Source: Aliiroseovarius lamellibrachiae (GTDB taxonomy: Bacteria > Pseudomonadota > Alphaproteobacteria > Rhodobacterales > Rhodobacteraceae). From it: a stretch of 64,000 nt of DNA. The translations under genes and the position numbers were made by a program. Below the pieces are notes generated by a model, which was not told where the DNA came from, ran no database searches, and saw nothing but the letters and a program-made list of their open reading frames with translations. The first letter of the stretch is position 1. Each line of letters starts with the position of its first letter. The stretch spans positions 96,484 through 160,483 of the forward strand of contig NZ_JAHEVJ010000009.1 in assembly GCF_018599245.1 (NCBI RefSeq). The letters run 5' to 3'. This document shows positions 35,203 through 42,945 of the stretch, piece after piece.

Positions 35203-36336
35203 ATGACAACCAAGAAAAACTACAGCCGCCGTTCCGTGCTTAAGGGTGCGACAACGATGGGGGCTGCTGCCCTGGCGACGCCGCTTTATGTAAAAAGCGC
35301 GCTGGCCTCCTCGGGCGAAGTGAATATCCTGATGTGGTCGGACTATTTGCCACCAGAGTTCATCGCGGGTTTCGAAGCCGAAACAGGTATTAAAGTGAAC
35401 CATACCGGGGTCGGATCCAACGAAGAGATCATCAACAAGATGAAAGCGACCAAAGGTCAAGGCTTTGACATTGTGTCGCCGACCAACATGCGGTCGCAAC
35501 AATGGGAGCCGCTGGAGCTGCTGCAGCCGTTTGATCTGAACAAAATTGCTGTGGACAAAGTAAACCCGGCAATGTTGAAAATTGGTACCGATGCGTGGGA
35601 TTTTGATGGCAAGGGGGCACATTGGCTGCCGCAAACCTGGGGCACCGAAGGCATTGCATATCGCACTGACAAATGGCTGCCGGCTGGCGACGCGCCAAGC
35701 TATGGCGATGTTTGGTCAGAAGAAAACGCGGGCAAAACCATGGGCCGTGCGCATTCGATGATGCTGGGTGCCGGTCTTTACATGGAAGCCTCTGGCGCAA
35801 TGGAGCCGGGTTCTGTCTGGGCCGCCTATAAAGACCAAGAAACCATGCGTAAAGTTTGGGGTCAGATCGCCGATTGGTGCATCGAACGCAAATCGCGCAT
35901 TAAACTGATCTGGAACGATGCGGATACGCAGAAAAATGGTCTGCTGAATGAAGGTGTTGTTGTTGGCCAAACCTGGGATGGTCCGCCACTTGCGCTGAAA
36001 TCTGCGGGTGAGCCTGTGCATTACCAAGCCCCTGTTGAGGGTGCCTTGGCGTGGGTTGATGGCATGGCCATCCCAACCGGCGCGCAGAACATTGATCAGA
36101 TCTATGCGTTTGTTGATTACTCGTTCCGTGCCGAAACTGCGGGCAAAGCGTCGGCTGTGCATGGGTATAATTCGGCCGTTCTTGGCGCCGAGGCCTTTTC
36201 GGGTGACAACTTCAAAAAGAACTTCGCCGAGGCTTACCCAGGTGACAGCCTTGCGAACCTGAACCCATGGCCAGCAGAAGCCCCATGGTATGCGGACATT
36301 CGGACGGAATTCGTCAACAAGTTCAAAAGCGCTTAA
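35203..36336 (+). CDS. polyamine-type ABC transporter substrate-binding protein (PotD/PotF family)
   Basis: 377-residue periplasmic protein. The Tat signal has twin arginines at residues 9-10 (SRRSVLKG), a hydrophobic stretch and cleavage near ALAS. The mature part begins EVNILMWSDYLPPEFIAGFEAETGIKV, the PotD/PotF pattern. The following genes encode an ATPase and two permeases of the PotABC type. Ligand is probably a polyamine or similar cationic compound; related systems carry 2-aminoethylphosphonate or opines, so this is open. GGGAG lies 7-8 bases before ATG. Confidence 0.88.
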   Translation: MTTKKNYSRRSVLKGATTMGAAALATPLYVKSALASSGEVNILMWSDYLPPEFIAGFEAETGIKVNHTGVGSNEEIINKMKATKGQGFDIVSPTNMRSQQWEPLELLQPFDLNKIAVDKVNPAMLKIGTDAWDFDGKGAHWLPQTWGTEGIAYRTDKWLPAGDAPSYGDVWSEENAGKTMGRAHSMMLGAGLYMEASGAMEPGSVWAAYKDQETMRKVWGQIADWCIERKSRIKLIWNDADTQKNGLLNEGVVVGQTWDGPPLALKSAGEPVHYQAPVEGALAWVDGMAIPTGAQNIDQIYAFVDYSFRAETAGKASAVHGYNSAVLGAEAFSGDNFKKNFAEAYPGDSLANLNPWPAEAPWYADIRTEFVNKFKSA

Positions 36337-36456
36337 CGCGTAAACCGTGACCCTGCAAAACACGCGGGGTCACGGATCTCAACCAATTGAAACAGGCGCA
36401 TATTGGCCTCTCATGCGAGGGGACGGGGAAGATGTGCGTCGATAAGGAGAAACCAT

Positions 36457-37569
36457 ATGAGTGCCGGTGTAGGCGTCGATCTAGAAAATCTGTGGATCCG
36501 CTTTGGGGATTTTGTCGCCGTGCGCGATGCAAATGTGAACATCAAAGGGGGCGATTTCTTTTCGTTCCTTGGGCCGTCGGGCTGTGGGAAAACCACAATC
36601 TTGCGGGCGGTGTCCGGGTTTCTAGAACCATCCGAGGGCAATGTGCTGATCGGTGGAAACAACATGAAAGGCATTGGGCCAAACAAGCGCCCAACAGCTT
36701 TGATCTTTCAAAACTTAGCGCTTTTCCCGCTGATGAAGGTTTGGGAAAACATCACCTTTTCGATGGAGATTGCGGGCGCATCAGCCCGTGACCGTCGTAA
36801 GCGCGCGGATGAGCTTCTGGATATGATTGCGCTTTCGGGGCAAGGCGACAAACTGCCGAGCGAGCTTTCGGGCGGGCAACGCCAACGTGTTGCCATCGCG
36901 CGTGCGCTTTGTGCGGAACCTGACGTGCTGCTTTTGGATGAGCCGCTGTCCGCGCTTGATCTTAAGCTGCGTCAGCACATGCGCACCGAACTTCGTGAAA
37001 TCCAGAAACGGGTTGGCATTACGTTCATCTATATCACGCACGACCAAGGCGAAGCGCTGACCATGTCGGACGACATCGCAGTGATGCGTGCGGGGGTGAT
37101 TGATCAGATCGGTGATGGCAAGGCCATTTACAACGACCCTGCCACGGCATTTGCGGCCAGCTTTGTGGGCGAAAACAACGTGTTCCGCGGTAAGGTCAGT
37201 AAGCTTAGCGGCAATGAAGCACTGATTTCCACCAACCGCTCGGGCGATTTGCTTGCGCGGATTTCAACGGCCAACCATGGCAAGTTGAAGGTCGGGGATG
37301 ATGCAATGATGTTCATTCGCCCCGAGGCGCTTTCACTGGCAACCAGCGGGTCGACAGGGGATAATTTTGTGACCGCGAAAGTCACCCACGAAGAATTTGA
37401 AGGCAATACTTTCAATATCTTCACCGAAGGGGACGGCGGTAAGGAAATCAAGGTCTCCATTCCAAATCTGGGCCAATCGTTCGACGATCACACCGGCCAG
37501 CCGATCACGCTTGAATATGAAGCGTCAAACGCTGTTGTTGTGCCCGCGGGCGAATTGGCAAACGAGTAG
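36457..37569 (+). CDS. polyamine-type ABC transporter ATPase (PotA/PotG family)
   Basis: 370-residue ATPase. Walker A GPSGCGKTT is at about 39-47, the Q-loop is in FQNLALFPLMKVWENI, the signature is LSGGQRQRV, and Walker B is LLLDEPLSALDLK. The switch His is in ITHDQGEALTMSD, and a C-terminal TOBE domain follows. AAGGAG precedes the ATG at 36457; an upstream in-frame start would add 18 residues lacking family similarity. The 120-bp gap after the binding-protein gene allows separate control of binding-protein levels. Confidence 0.92.
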   Translation: MSAGVGVDLENLWIRFGDFVAVRDANVNIKGGDFFSFLGPSGCGKTTILRAVSGFLEPSEGNVLIGGNNMKGIGPNKRPTALIFQNLALFPLMKVWENITFSMEIAGASARDRRKRADELLDMIALSGQGDKLPSELSGGQRQRVAIARALCAEPDVLLLDEPLSALDLKLRQHMRTELREIQKRVGITFIYITHDQGEALTMSDDIAVMRAGVIDQIGDGKAIYNDPATAFAASFVGENNVFRGKVSKLSGNEALISTNRSGDLLARISTANHGKLKVGDDAMMFIRPEALSLATSGSTGDNFVTAKVTHEEFEGNTFNIFTEGDGGKEIKVSIPNLGQSFDDHTGQPITLEYEASNAVVVPAGELANE

Positions 37570-37580
37570 GGGGGGACAAA

Positions 37581-38501
37581 ATGCCTGGCTTCCTCAAGGA
37601 GTATTATAAACGCAACGGCACCATGATGGGGTCGGTGATGTTGGGTCTGGTCTTGTTTTGGACCGTGGGCCTGATCATCCTGCCTCAGCTGTCGATGCTC
37701 GACTTTTCGTTCCGGCCAAACCTGCCACCCCCTGAGATCGGTGGACCCAAGGATATCTATACGCTGGAGAATTATAAGTACCTGATTTTCGGCCCAGAAG
37801 GGGGCGGTCAGGATTACAATGCGGTTGATTTGGCGGTGTTTTATCGCACGCTGGTTGCGGCGATCTTTGTGACGTTGTTTAACCTGCTGTTGTGTTATCC
37901 AATCGCCTATTATCTGGGTCAAAACAAAGGCAATCACATCCGCATCTTTGCGCTGATGCTGATTATTCCCTATTGGATCAACGAGATCCTGCGGGCGTTT
38001 GCCTTGCGGATTATCTTTGGCGAAACCGGGGTGCTCAACACACTTTTGGTGGGGACAGGGATCTTTGACACGCCATTTGATTTCATCCGAAACGACATCG
38101 CGCTGTATGCGGGTCTTGGCTATGCCTACATCCTTTTGATGATCTTTCCGATCTACAATGTGATCGAAAGTCTTGATCACAATCAGATTGAAGCGGCCCG
38201 AGATCTTGGTGCGCCGTGGTGGCGGATCCATTGGCGGGTGGTCATCCCCTATGCAAAACCGGGGATCTCTTCGGGGTGTACTATGGTGTTCATGCTGTCT
38301 GCGGGTGCGTTGGCTGCTCCGCAAATCCTTGGCGGCCCGTCGTCGCTTTGGTTCACGCAGTTGATCTATCAACAGTTCAACGACAATTCGGATTGGCCAC
38401 AAGGTGCGGCCTACGCGATTGTCCTTCTGGTCACCTGTATCTTGCTGGTTCTGGCGGTGATGCGCCTGTTTAAAGTGAACATGGGGGATATTGGCAAATG
38501 A
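37581..38501 (+). CDS. polyamine-type ABC transporter permease (PotB/PotH family)
   Basis: 306-residue permease with six helices. The EAA loop is EAARDLGAPWWRIHWRVVIPYAKPGI around residues 205-230. The periplasmic segment after the first helix (FRPNLPPPEIGGPKDIYTLENYKYL) is typical of PotB/PotH. It overlaps the second permease gene by 4 bp (ATGA) and follows the ATPase by 11 bp. Confidence 0.9.
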   Translation: MPGFLKEYYKRNGTMMGSVMLGLVLFWTVGLIILPQLSMLDFSFRPNLPPPEIGGPKDIYTLENYKYLIFGPEGGGQDYNAVDLAVFYRTLVAAIFVTLFNLLLCYPIAYYLGQNKGNHIRIFALMLIIPYWINEILRAFALRIIFGETGVLNTLLVGTGIFDTPFDFIRNDIALYAGLGYAYILLMIFPIYNVIESLDHNQIEAARDLGAPWWRIHWRVVIPYAKPGISSGCTMVFMLSAGALAAPQILGGPSSLWFTQLIYQQFNDNSDWPQGAAYAIVLLVTCILLVLAVMRLFKVNMGDIGK

Positions 38502-39682
38502 TGACATCTGACAAAATCATCCGTGTCAGCATTTGGGTCTATCTGGCGATCTTTTTCGCTTATCTCCTCGGACCGCTGCTGATCATGTCATTGACCGCCT
38601 TTAACTCGCCAGGTTTTCCACGAGCTACCCCGTGGGAGTGTCTGACCTTTGACTGGTTCTCGGCCTTGTTTCAGGATGAACGTATTCTGAACGGGATTAA
38701 AAACTCGGTCTTGGTTGGGATTGGGACAATTATCCTGTCTGTCTCGATGGGGCTGGCGGGGGCGTTGATGCTCACCCAAATTTGGCCGAAACTGCGTGCG
38801 ACCTACTACACGATTATCATTGCACCGATCCTTATTCCCGGTGTGGTGATCGGGATTTCAACCCTGGTGTTCTGGGATCGTGTCAATCGCATGTTAGGCC
38901 TTGGGGCGGACAGCTTCCTGTCAAACGGGCTGTTTCTGACCATCATCGGCCAGTCCACCTTTATCGCCAGCTACTGTATGCTGGTGTTGGTGGCGCGGCT
39001 TCAGCGGTATGATATGACGCTGACCGAAGCGGCCTTGGATCTTGGGGCAACCCATGCTCAAGCGTTCCGTAAGGTGTTGTTTCCGTTCATGATGCCCGCG
39101 ATTGCATCCGCCAGTGTGTTGGCATTTCTCGCCTCGTTTGAGAACTACAACACCACAACCTTCACCTTTGGCGAGTACCCAACGCTGACCATCGAACTGG
39201 CGCAAAAAGTGCGCTACGGCATCACGCCGGCGATCTCGGCTTTGGCGTTCATGATCGTGATCCTCACCGTCTTTGCGGCCCTCTTCAACGAGGCAAATAT
39301 CAAGCGCAAAGAAATGGTGGCAGAGGCACGTAAGGACGCAACCGTTGGGGAATTGGCAGGCAAAATCGAAGTGCCCGGGATCTTGTCCCGCAACACGCCG
39401 GCCATGCTGTTGATCCTTTTGCTGGTTGTGACCGTTTCGGTGATCGGGTCGTCGTTTGTCTATAGTCCAAACCAGTGCATCGCAGATGTGCATGAACAAA
39501 AACGGATTGAGACCGAGTTGCGGATCCAACAACTGCGCGATCAACGTGCAAAGGATGCGGCGGAAAAGGCGGCTAAAGAAGGGGCTGCCCCTGTCCAAAA
39601 GCAGACTGCACCTAAGGCCGGGAACAATTCCGGGTTTGGTGGGGTGTTTGCTCCGAGCACGCTAGACAACAGCGATAATTAA
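38498..39682 (+). CDS. polyamine-type ABC permease (PotC/PotI family) with C-terminal extension
   Basis: 394 residues, about 120 longer than a usual PotC. Residues 1-280 form the six-helix permease core with the EAA loop (EAALDLGATHAQAFRKVLFPFMMPAIA). After a basic linker (KRKEMVAEARKD) an additional hydrophobic helix is seen at about 300-322 (MLLILLLVVTVSVIGSSFVY). Then comes a charged Lys/Glu/Ala-rich stretch at about 330-362 that looks coiled-coil, and a Gly/Ser/Asn tail. The extension is in frame with no sign of frameshift and is followed by a clean terminator, so it looks genuine. Last gene of the operon. Confidence 0.88.
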   Translation: MMTSDKIIRVSIWVYLAIFFAYLLGPLLIMSLTAFNSPGFPRATPWECLTFDWFSALFQDERILNGIKNSVLVGIGTIILSVSMGLAGALMLTQIWPKLRATYYTIIIAPILIPGVVIGISTLVFWDRVNRMLGLGADSFLSNGLFLTIIGQSTFIASYCMLVLVARLQRYDMTLTEAALDLGATHAQAFRKVLFPFMMPAIASASVLAFLASFENYNTTTFTFGEYPTLTIELAQKVRYGITPAISALAFMIVILTVFAALFNEANIKRKEMVAEARKDATVGELAGKIEVPGILSRNTPAMLLILLLVVTVSVIGSSFVYSPNQCIADVHEQKRIETELRIQQLRDQRAKDAAEKAAKEGAAPVQKQTAPKAGNNSGFGGVFAPSTLDNSDN

Positions 39683-39697
39683 AGACGTGAAATCAGA

Positions 39698-39729
39698 AAC
39701 GGCCCGCAAGTTTTGCGGGCCGTTTTTTT
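39698..39729 (+). terminator. intrinsic terminator of the polyamine-type ABC operon
   Basis: AACGGCCCGCAA / TTGCGGGCCGTT with a 3-nt loop, followed by a T7 run. It begins 15 bp after the permease stop and separates this operon from the ars operon. Confidence 0.93.
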
Positions 39730-39767
39730 GTGGCGATATTCAAAACTGACTTTTTCTTGTTACAAAC

Positions 39768-39791
39768 TTCCATTATTCATGAAATATGGAA
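39768..39791. promoter_or_regulatory. candidate ArsR operator
   Basis: 24-bp dyad TTCCAT-N2-TTCATGAA-N2-ATGGAA in which 20 of 24 bases are symmetric. It overlaps the first ATG of the ArsR-ArsC gene and lies over the likely promoter. Autorepression by the encoded ArsR domain is the simplest explanation. Confidence 0.7.
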
Positions 39792-40601
39792 ATGGAACAG
39801 ATCACACGACTCACCACCCTTGGTCACCCTGGACGTATGGCGGCCTATCGCCTGCTTGTGCGGCGGTACCCTGACTATGTGGCCTCCGGCGATTTGGCAA
39901 AGGCGCTTGGGTTTAAACTCAATACCATGTCGGTCTATCTTGGTGCGCTTCATCGGGCAGGGCTGATTGAACAAAAACGCGACGGACGATCGCTGTTGTA
40001 CCGGTTTGACCAAGACGGTGCCGACAGTTTGGTGGGGTATCTCTTTGATGATTGCTGCCGGGGTCGACCTTCACGTTGCATCCCTTCGCAAGGCGCGTTG
40101 GACAGGTTGGAACCACGTCCAAGCGTGCTGTTTCTTTGCACCGGAAATTCCGCCCGCTCGATTTTTGCCGAGGTTATTCTGCGCGAACTCGCGGGTGACC
40201 GGTTTGAGGTCTATTCTGCCGGAACCAAGCCTGCGGTCGCGTTAAACCCGACGGCGCTACAGATGTTGCGTGACAAGGGGCATAACGTGGCTGGTTTACA
40301 GCCGAAACATGTCTCGGCGCTTAACGGGACCCGATTTGATTTTGTTTTCACCGTGTGTGATCGGGCCGCGAATGAAGAATGTGCAACATGGCCGGGCGTT
40401 CCGATAAGCGCGCATTGGGGGTTGCCTGACCCTGTGCGTACAACTGGCACTGACGCTGAAAAAAACCTTTCGTATCAGCGTGTTTACGGCGAACTGCATC
40501 GACGGCTGACCCAATTTGCTGCGCTTGACCTAAGCGCCTTGGATCGGCTGTCTTTGCAGCACCAACTAGATGAAATTCCCCTGATAGGAGACCCGGAATG
40601 A
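39786..40601 (+). CDS. ArsR-ArsC fusion: arsenic-responsive repressor with LMW-PTP-type arsenate reductase
   Basis: 271 residues. Residues 1-88 form an ArsR-type winged helix ([48 protein letters not shown]). A Cys-rich junction, C90-C91 and C98, resembles the CC-x5-C As(III) site known in Acidithiobacillus ferrooxidans ArsR. Residues 112-255 form a low-molecular-weight phosphatase-type arsenate reductase with P-loop CTGNSARS (C118-S125) and redox cysteines C191 and C199. It should repress the operon until arsenite binds, and reduce arsenate. A second in-frame ATG at 39792 may be the true start because the operator covers the first. It overlaps the GAPDH gene by 4 bp. Confidence 0.9.
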   Translation: MEMEQITRLTTLGHPGRMAAYRLLVRRYPDYVASGDLAKALGFKLNTMSVYLGALHRAGLIEQKRDGRSLLYRFDQDGADSLVGYLFDDCCRGRPSRCIPSQGALDRLEPRPSVLFLCTGNSARSIFAEVILRELAGDRFEVYSAGTKPAVALNPTALQMLRDKGHNVAGLQPKHVSALNGTRFDFVFTVCDRAANEECATWPGVPISAHWGLPDPVRTTGTDAEKNLSYQRVYGELHRRLTQFAALDLSALDRLSLQHQLDEIPLIGDPE

Positions 40602-41596
40602 CCACTTATGCAATCAACGGATTGGGCCGCATGGGCAAACTCGCTTTGCGCCCACTTTTGGAACGCGGCGCAAAAATTGCGTTTATGAATGACGCCTTGG
40701 GGGGGCCTGAGATGCACGCGCATTTGCTGGAATTTGACACAGTTCATGGCCGTTGGCGCGCTGATTTTTCCTATGACGAAGAGAGCATCACGATTGATGG
40801 TGTGCGGATCCCCGTCACAGCGACGCGCAATCTGACCGATCTGCCGCTTGATGGCGTTGACGTTGTGATTGATTGCACGGGGGCGTTCAAAACCGCAGAA
40901 AAACTCGCTCCGTATTTTGAAGCGGGTGTGAAGAAAGTCGTTGTTTCGGCACCTGTAAAAGAAGACGAGGCTGCGAATATCGTCTTTGGCGTGAATGATG
41001 ATATATATGACCCGCGCGCGCATCGCATCGTGACGGCAGCGAGCTGTACGACCAATTGCTTGGCGCCTGTGATCAAGGTGGTGCTGGAAGAGTTTGGCAT
41101 CAAGCACGGATCCATGACCACGATCCATGATGTGACCAACACGCAAACAATTGTGGACCGTCCGGCCAAAGATTTGCGGCGCGCACGGTCTGCTTTGAAT
41201 TCATTGATCCCGACCACCACAGGGTCGGCCAAAGCAATCACTCAGATTTTTCCAGAACTGACTGGAAAGTTAAATGGCCATGCGGTGCGGGTGCCACTGC
41301 TGAATGCGTCGCTGACCGATATGGTGTTTGAGTTGAAACGCGAAACCACCGCAGAAGAGGTGAACGCCGCGTTTGAAAAGGCGGCAAATGGTCCATTGCT
41401 TGGTATCCTTGGATACGAAGAAAAACCATTAGTTTCAACAGATTATACGAATGACGATCGCAGCACCATCGTAGATGCCCTGTCTACGATGGTGGTCAAT
41501 GGAACCCAGCTGAAAATCTATGCGTGGTACGACAACGAGTGGGGATATGCGCATCGCCTCGTCGATGTTGCCTTGATGGTCGGAGCGTCGGTGTGA
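40598..41596 (+). CDS. ArsJ-associated glyceraldehyde-3-phosphate dehydrogenase
   Basis: 332-residue GAPDH. Rossmann motif INGLGRMGK is at residues 6-14, catalytic Cys150 is in SCTTN, His177 is in [10 protein letters not shown], and the C-terminal [11 protein letters not shown] is present. In ArsJ systems this enzyme uses arsenate in place of phosphate to make 1-arseno-3-phosphoglycerate, which ArsJ exports. Position between ArsR-ArsC and ArsJ with 4-bp overlaps on both sides makes that role likely. It differs clearly from the gap paralogue at 0.8 kb. Confidence 0.93.
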   Translation: MTTYAINGLGRMGKLALRPLLERGAKIAFMNDALGGPEMHAHLLEFDTVHGRWRADFSYDEESITIDGVRIPVTATRNLTDLPLDGVDVVIDCTGAFKTAEKLAPYFEAGVKKVVVSAPVKEDEAANIVFGVNDDIYDPRAHRIVTAASCTTNCLAPVIKVVLEEFGIKHGSMTTIHDVTNTQTIVDRPAKDLRRARSALNSLIPTTTGSAKAITQIFPELTGKLNGHAVRVPLLNASLTDMVFELKRETTAEEVNAAFEKAANGPLLGILGYEEKPLVSTDYTNDDRSTIVDALSTMVVNGTQLKIYAWYDNEWGYAHRLVDVALMVGASV

Positions 41597-42855
41597 AACA
41601 AGGGCTTGCCGCTTACATGGCTGTTACAGCGTCCTATTGGGCATTTATGCTGACCGATGGGGCGCTTAGAATGCTGGTGCTTTTGCACTTTCATACCTTG
41701 GGGTTTTCGCCGGTTGAGCTGGCCTATCTTTTCGTTGTTTATGAAATTGCTGGGGTGGTGACCAACCTGTCTGCCGGATGGATTGCGGCGCGATTTGGGC
41801 TGACCACGACCCTCTATGTCGGGCTTGGGCTACAGGTCGTCGCCTTGTTGGCGCTGACACAGCTGGACGCAACTTGGACGATTGGGCTTTCGGTTCTGTA
41901 TGTCATGCTGGTGCAGGGGGTATCCGGTGTGGCCAAAGATCTTACCAAAATGAGTTCAAAGGCAGCGGTGAAATTGCTGGCGCCCAGCGAAGGTGACGGA
42001 TTATTCCGTTGGGTGGCGGTGCTGACAGGGTCAAAAAACGCAGTGAAGGGCTTTGGCTTTCTGCTTGGTGCCGGGCTGTTGGGGTTGGTCGGATTCACCC
42101 CCGCGATTTTGGGTATGGCATTTGCTTTGGCTGTCATTCTCGCGGCTGTGATGATGCGGATGCCAGCAGGTCTTCCGCGGGGACGAAAAGACGCAAAATT
42201 CCGCGAGGTGTTTTCAAAAAACAAAAATATCAATTGGTTAAGCTTTTCTCGCGTTTTTCTGTTTGGCGCGCGGGATGTGTGGTTCGTGGTTGGCATTCCA
42301 ATCTATTTCCACGGTGTTTTATCTGACGGAAGTTCAGCAAGTGACCAAACCGCTTTCTTTTTGGTGGGCGGGTTCATGGCGGTCTGGGTCATTCTTTATG
42401 GCGTGGTACAGGCAAATGCCCCACGCTTGATCGGTGCAAGATCCCGCGAAAAGAGCGAGCTTATCACCCTTGCCGGACCTTATGCATTTACGCTCGCCGT
42501 GGTGCCGATCGGGCTGGCACTGATTACTTTCCTGACAGGCGCGGCCAACCCTTGGCTGACAGGCGTTTTGGTTGTTGGGTTGCTGGTGTTTGGGGCGTTG
42601 TTTGCGCTGAATTCGGCGCTTCACTCCTATCTTATTCTGGCCTTTACTGACGCCTCTCGCGTCACTTTGGATGTTGGCTTTTACTATATGGCCAATGCGG
42701 CGGGCCGATTGCTGGGCACATTGCTGTCCGGAATAAGCTATCAGTTGGGCGGGCTGCCGCTATGCCTTGCGGCCGCGGGGGTGATGTTGATTGTCAGCGG
42801 ATTTGGGGCAGGGCGGTTGCAAGTGCCACCGCAGCTTCACCACAAATCGGCCTGA
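41593..42855 (+). CDS. arsJ: ArsJ, organoarsenical (1-arseno-3-phosphoglycerate) efflux permease
   Basis: 420-residue major facilitator with about twelve helices. It begins with [33 protein letters not shown] and contains [21 protein letters not shown], both distinctive for ArsJ. GTG start at 41593 overlaps the GAPDH stop (GTGA), so translation is coupled. Exported 1-arseno-3-phosphoglycerate decomposes outside the cell, giving net arsenate extrusion. With the fused reductase the operon offers two routes for arsenate. No arsenite pump (ArsB/Acr3) or ArsH is visible here. Confidence 0.93.
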   Translation: MKQGLAAYMAVTASYWAFMLTDGALRMLVLLHFHTLGFSPVELAYLFVVYEIAGVVTNLSAGWIAARFGLTTTLYVGLGLQVVALLALTQLDATWTIGLSVLYVMLVQGVSGVAKDLTKMSSKAAVKLLAPSEGDGLFRWVAVLTGSKNAVKGFGFLLGAGLLGLVGFTPAILGMAFALAVILAAVMMRMPAGLPRGRKDAKFREVFSKNKNINWLSFSRVFLFGARDVWFVVGIPIYFHGVLSDGSSASDQTAFFLVGGFMAVWVILYGVVQANAPRLIGARSREKSELITLAGPYAFTLAVVPIGLALITFLTGAANPWLTGVLVVGLLVFGALFALNSALHSYLILAFTDASRVTLDVGFYYMANAAGRLLGTLLSGISYQLGGLPLCLAAAGVMLIVSGFGAGRLQVPPQLHHKSA

Positions 42856-42945
42856 CCCGCGAAAAGCACCAGATCCATCTATTGCAGGCCGAAACCTAAT
42901 TCTCATCACGTTAGGTGCCTCTGTCGCCTCACGCAATGCGCATCA

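Noticed and set aside
37488..38507. Long open frame (339 codons) on the minus strand
   Set aside because: It is the mirror frame of the PotB-type permease gene, rich in His/Gln/Arg, with no recognisable domain.
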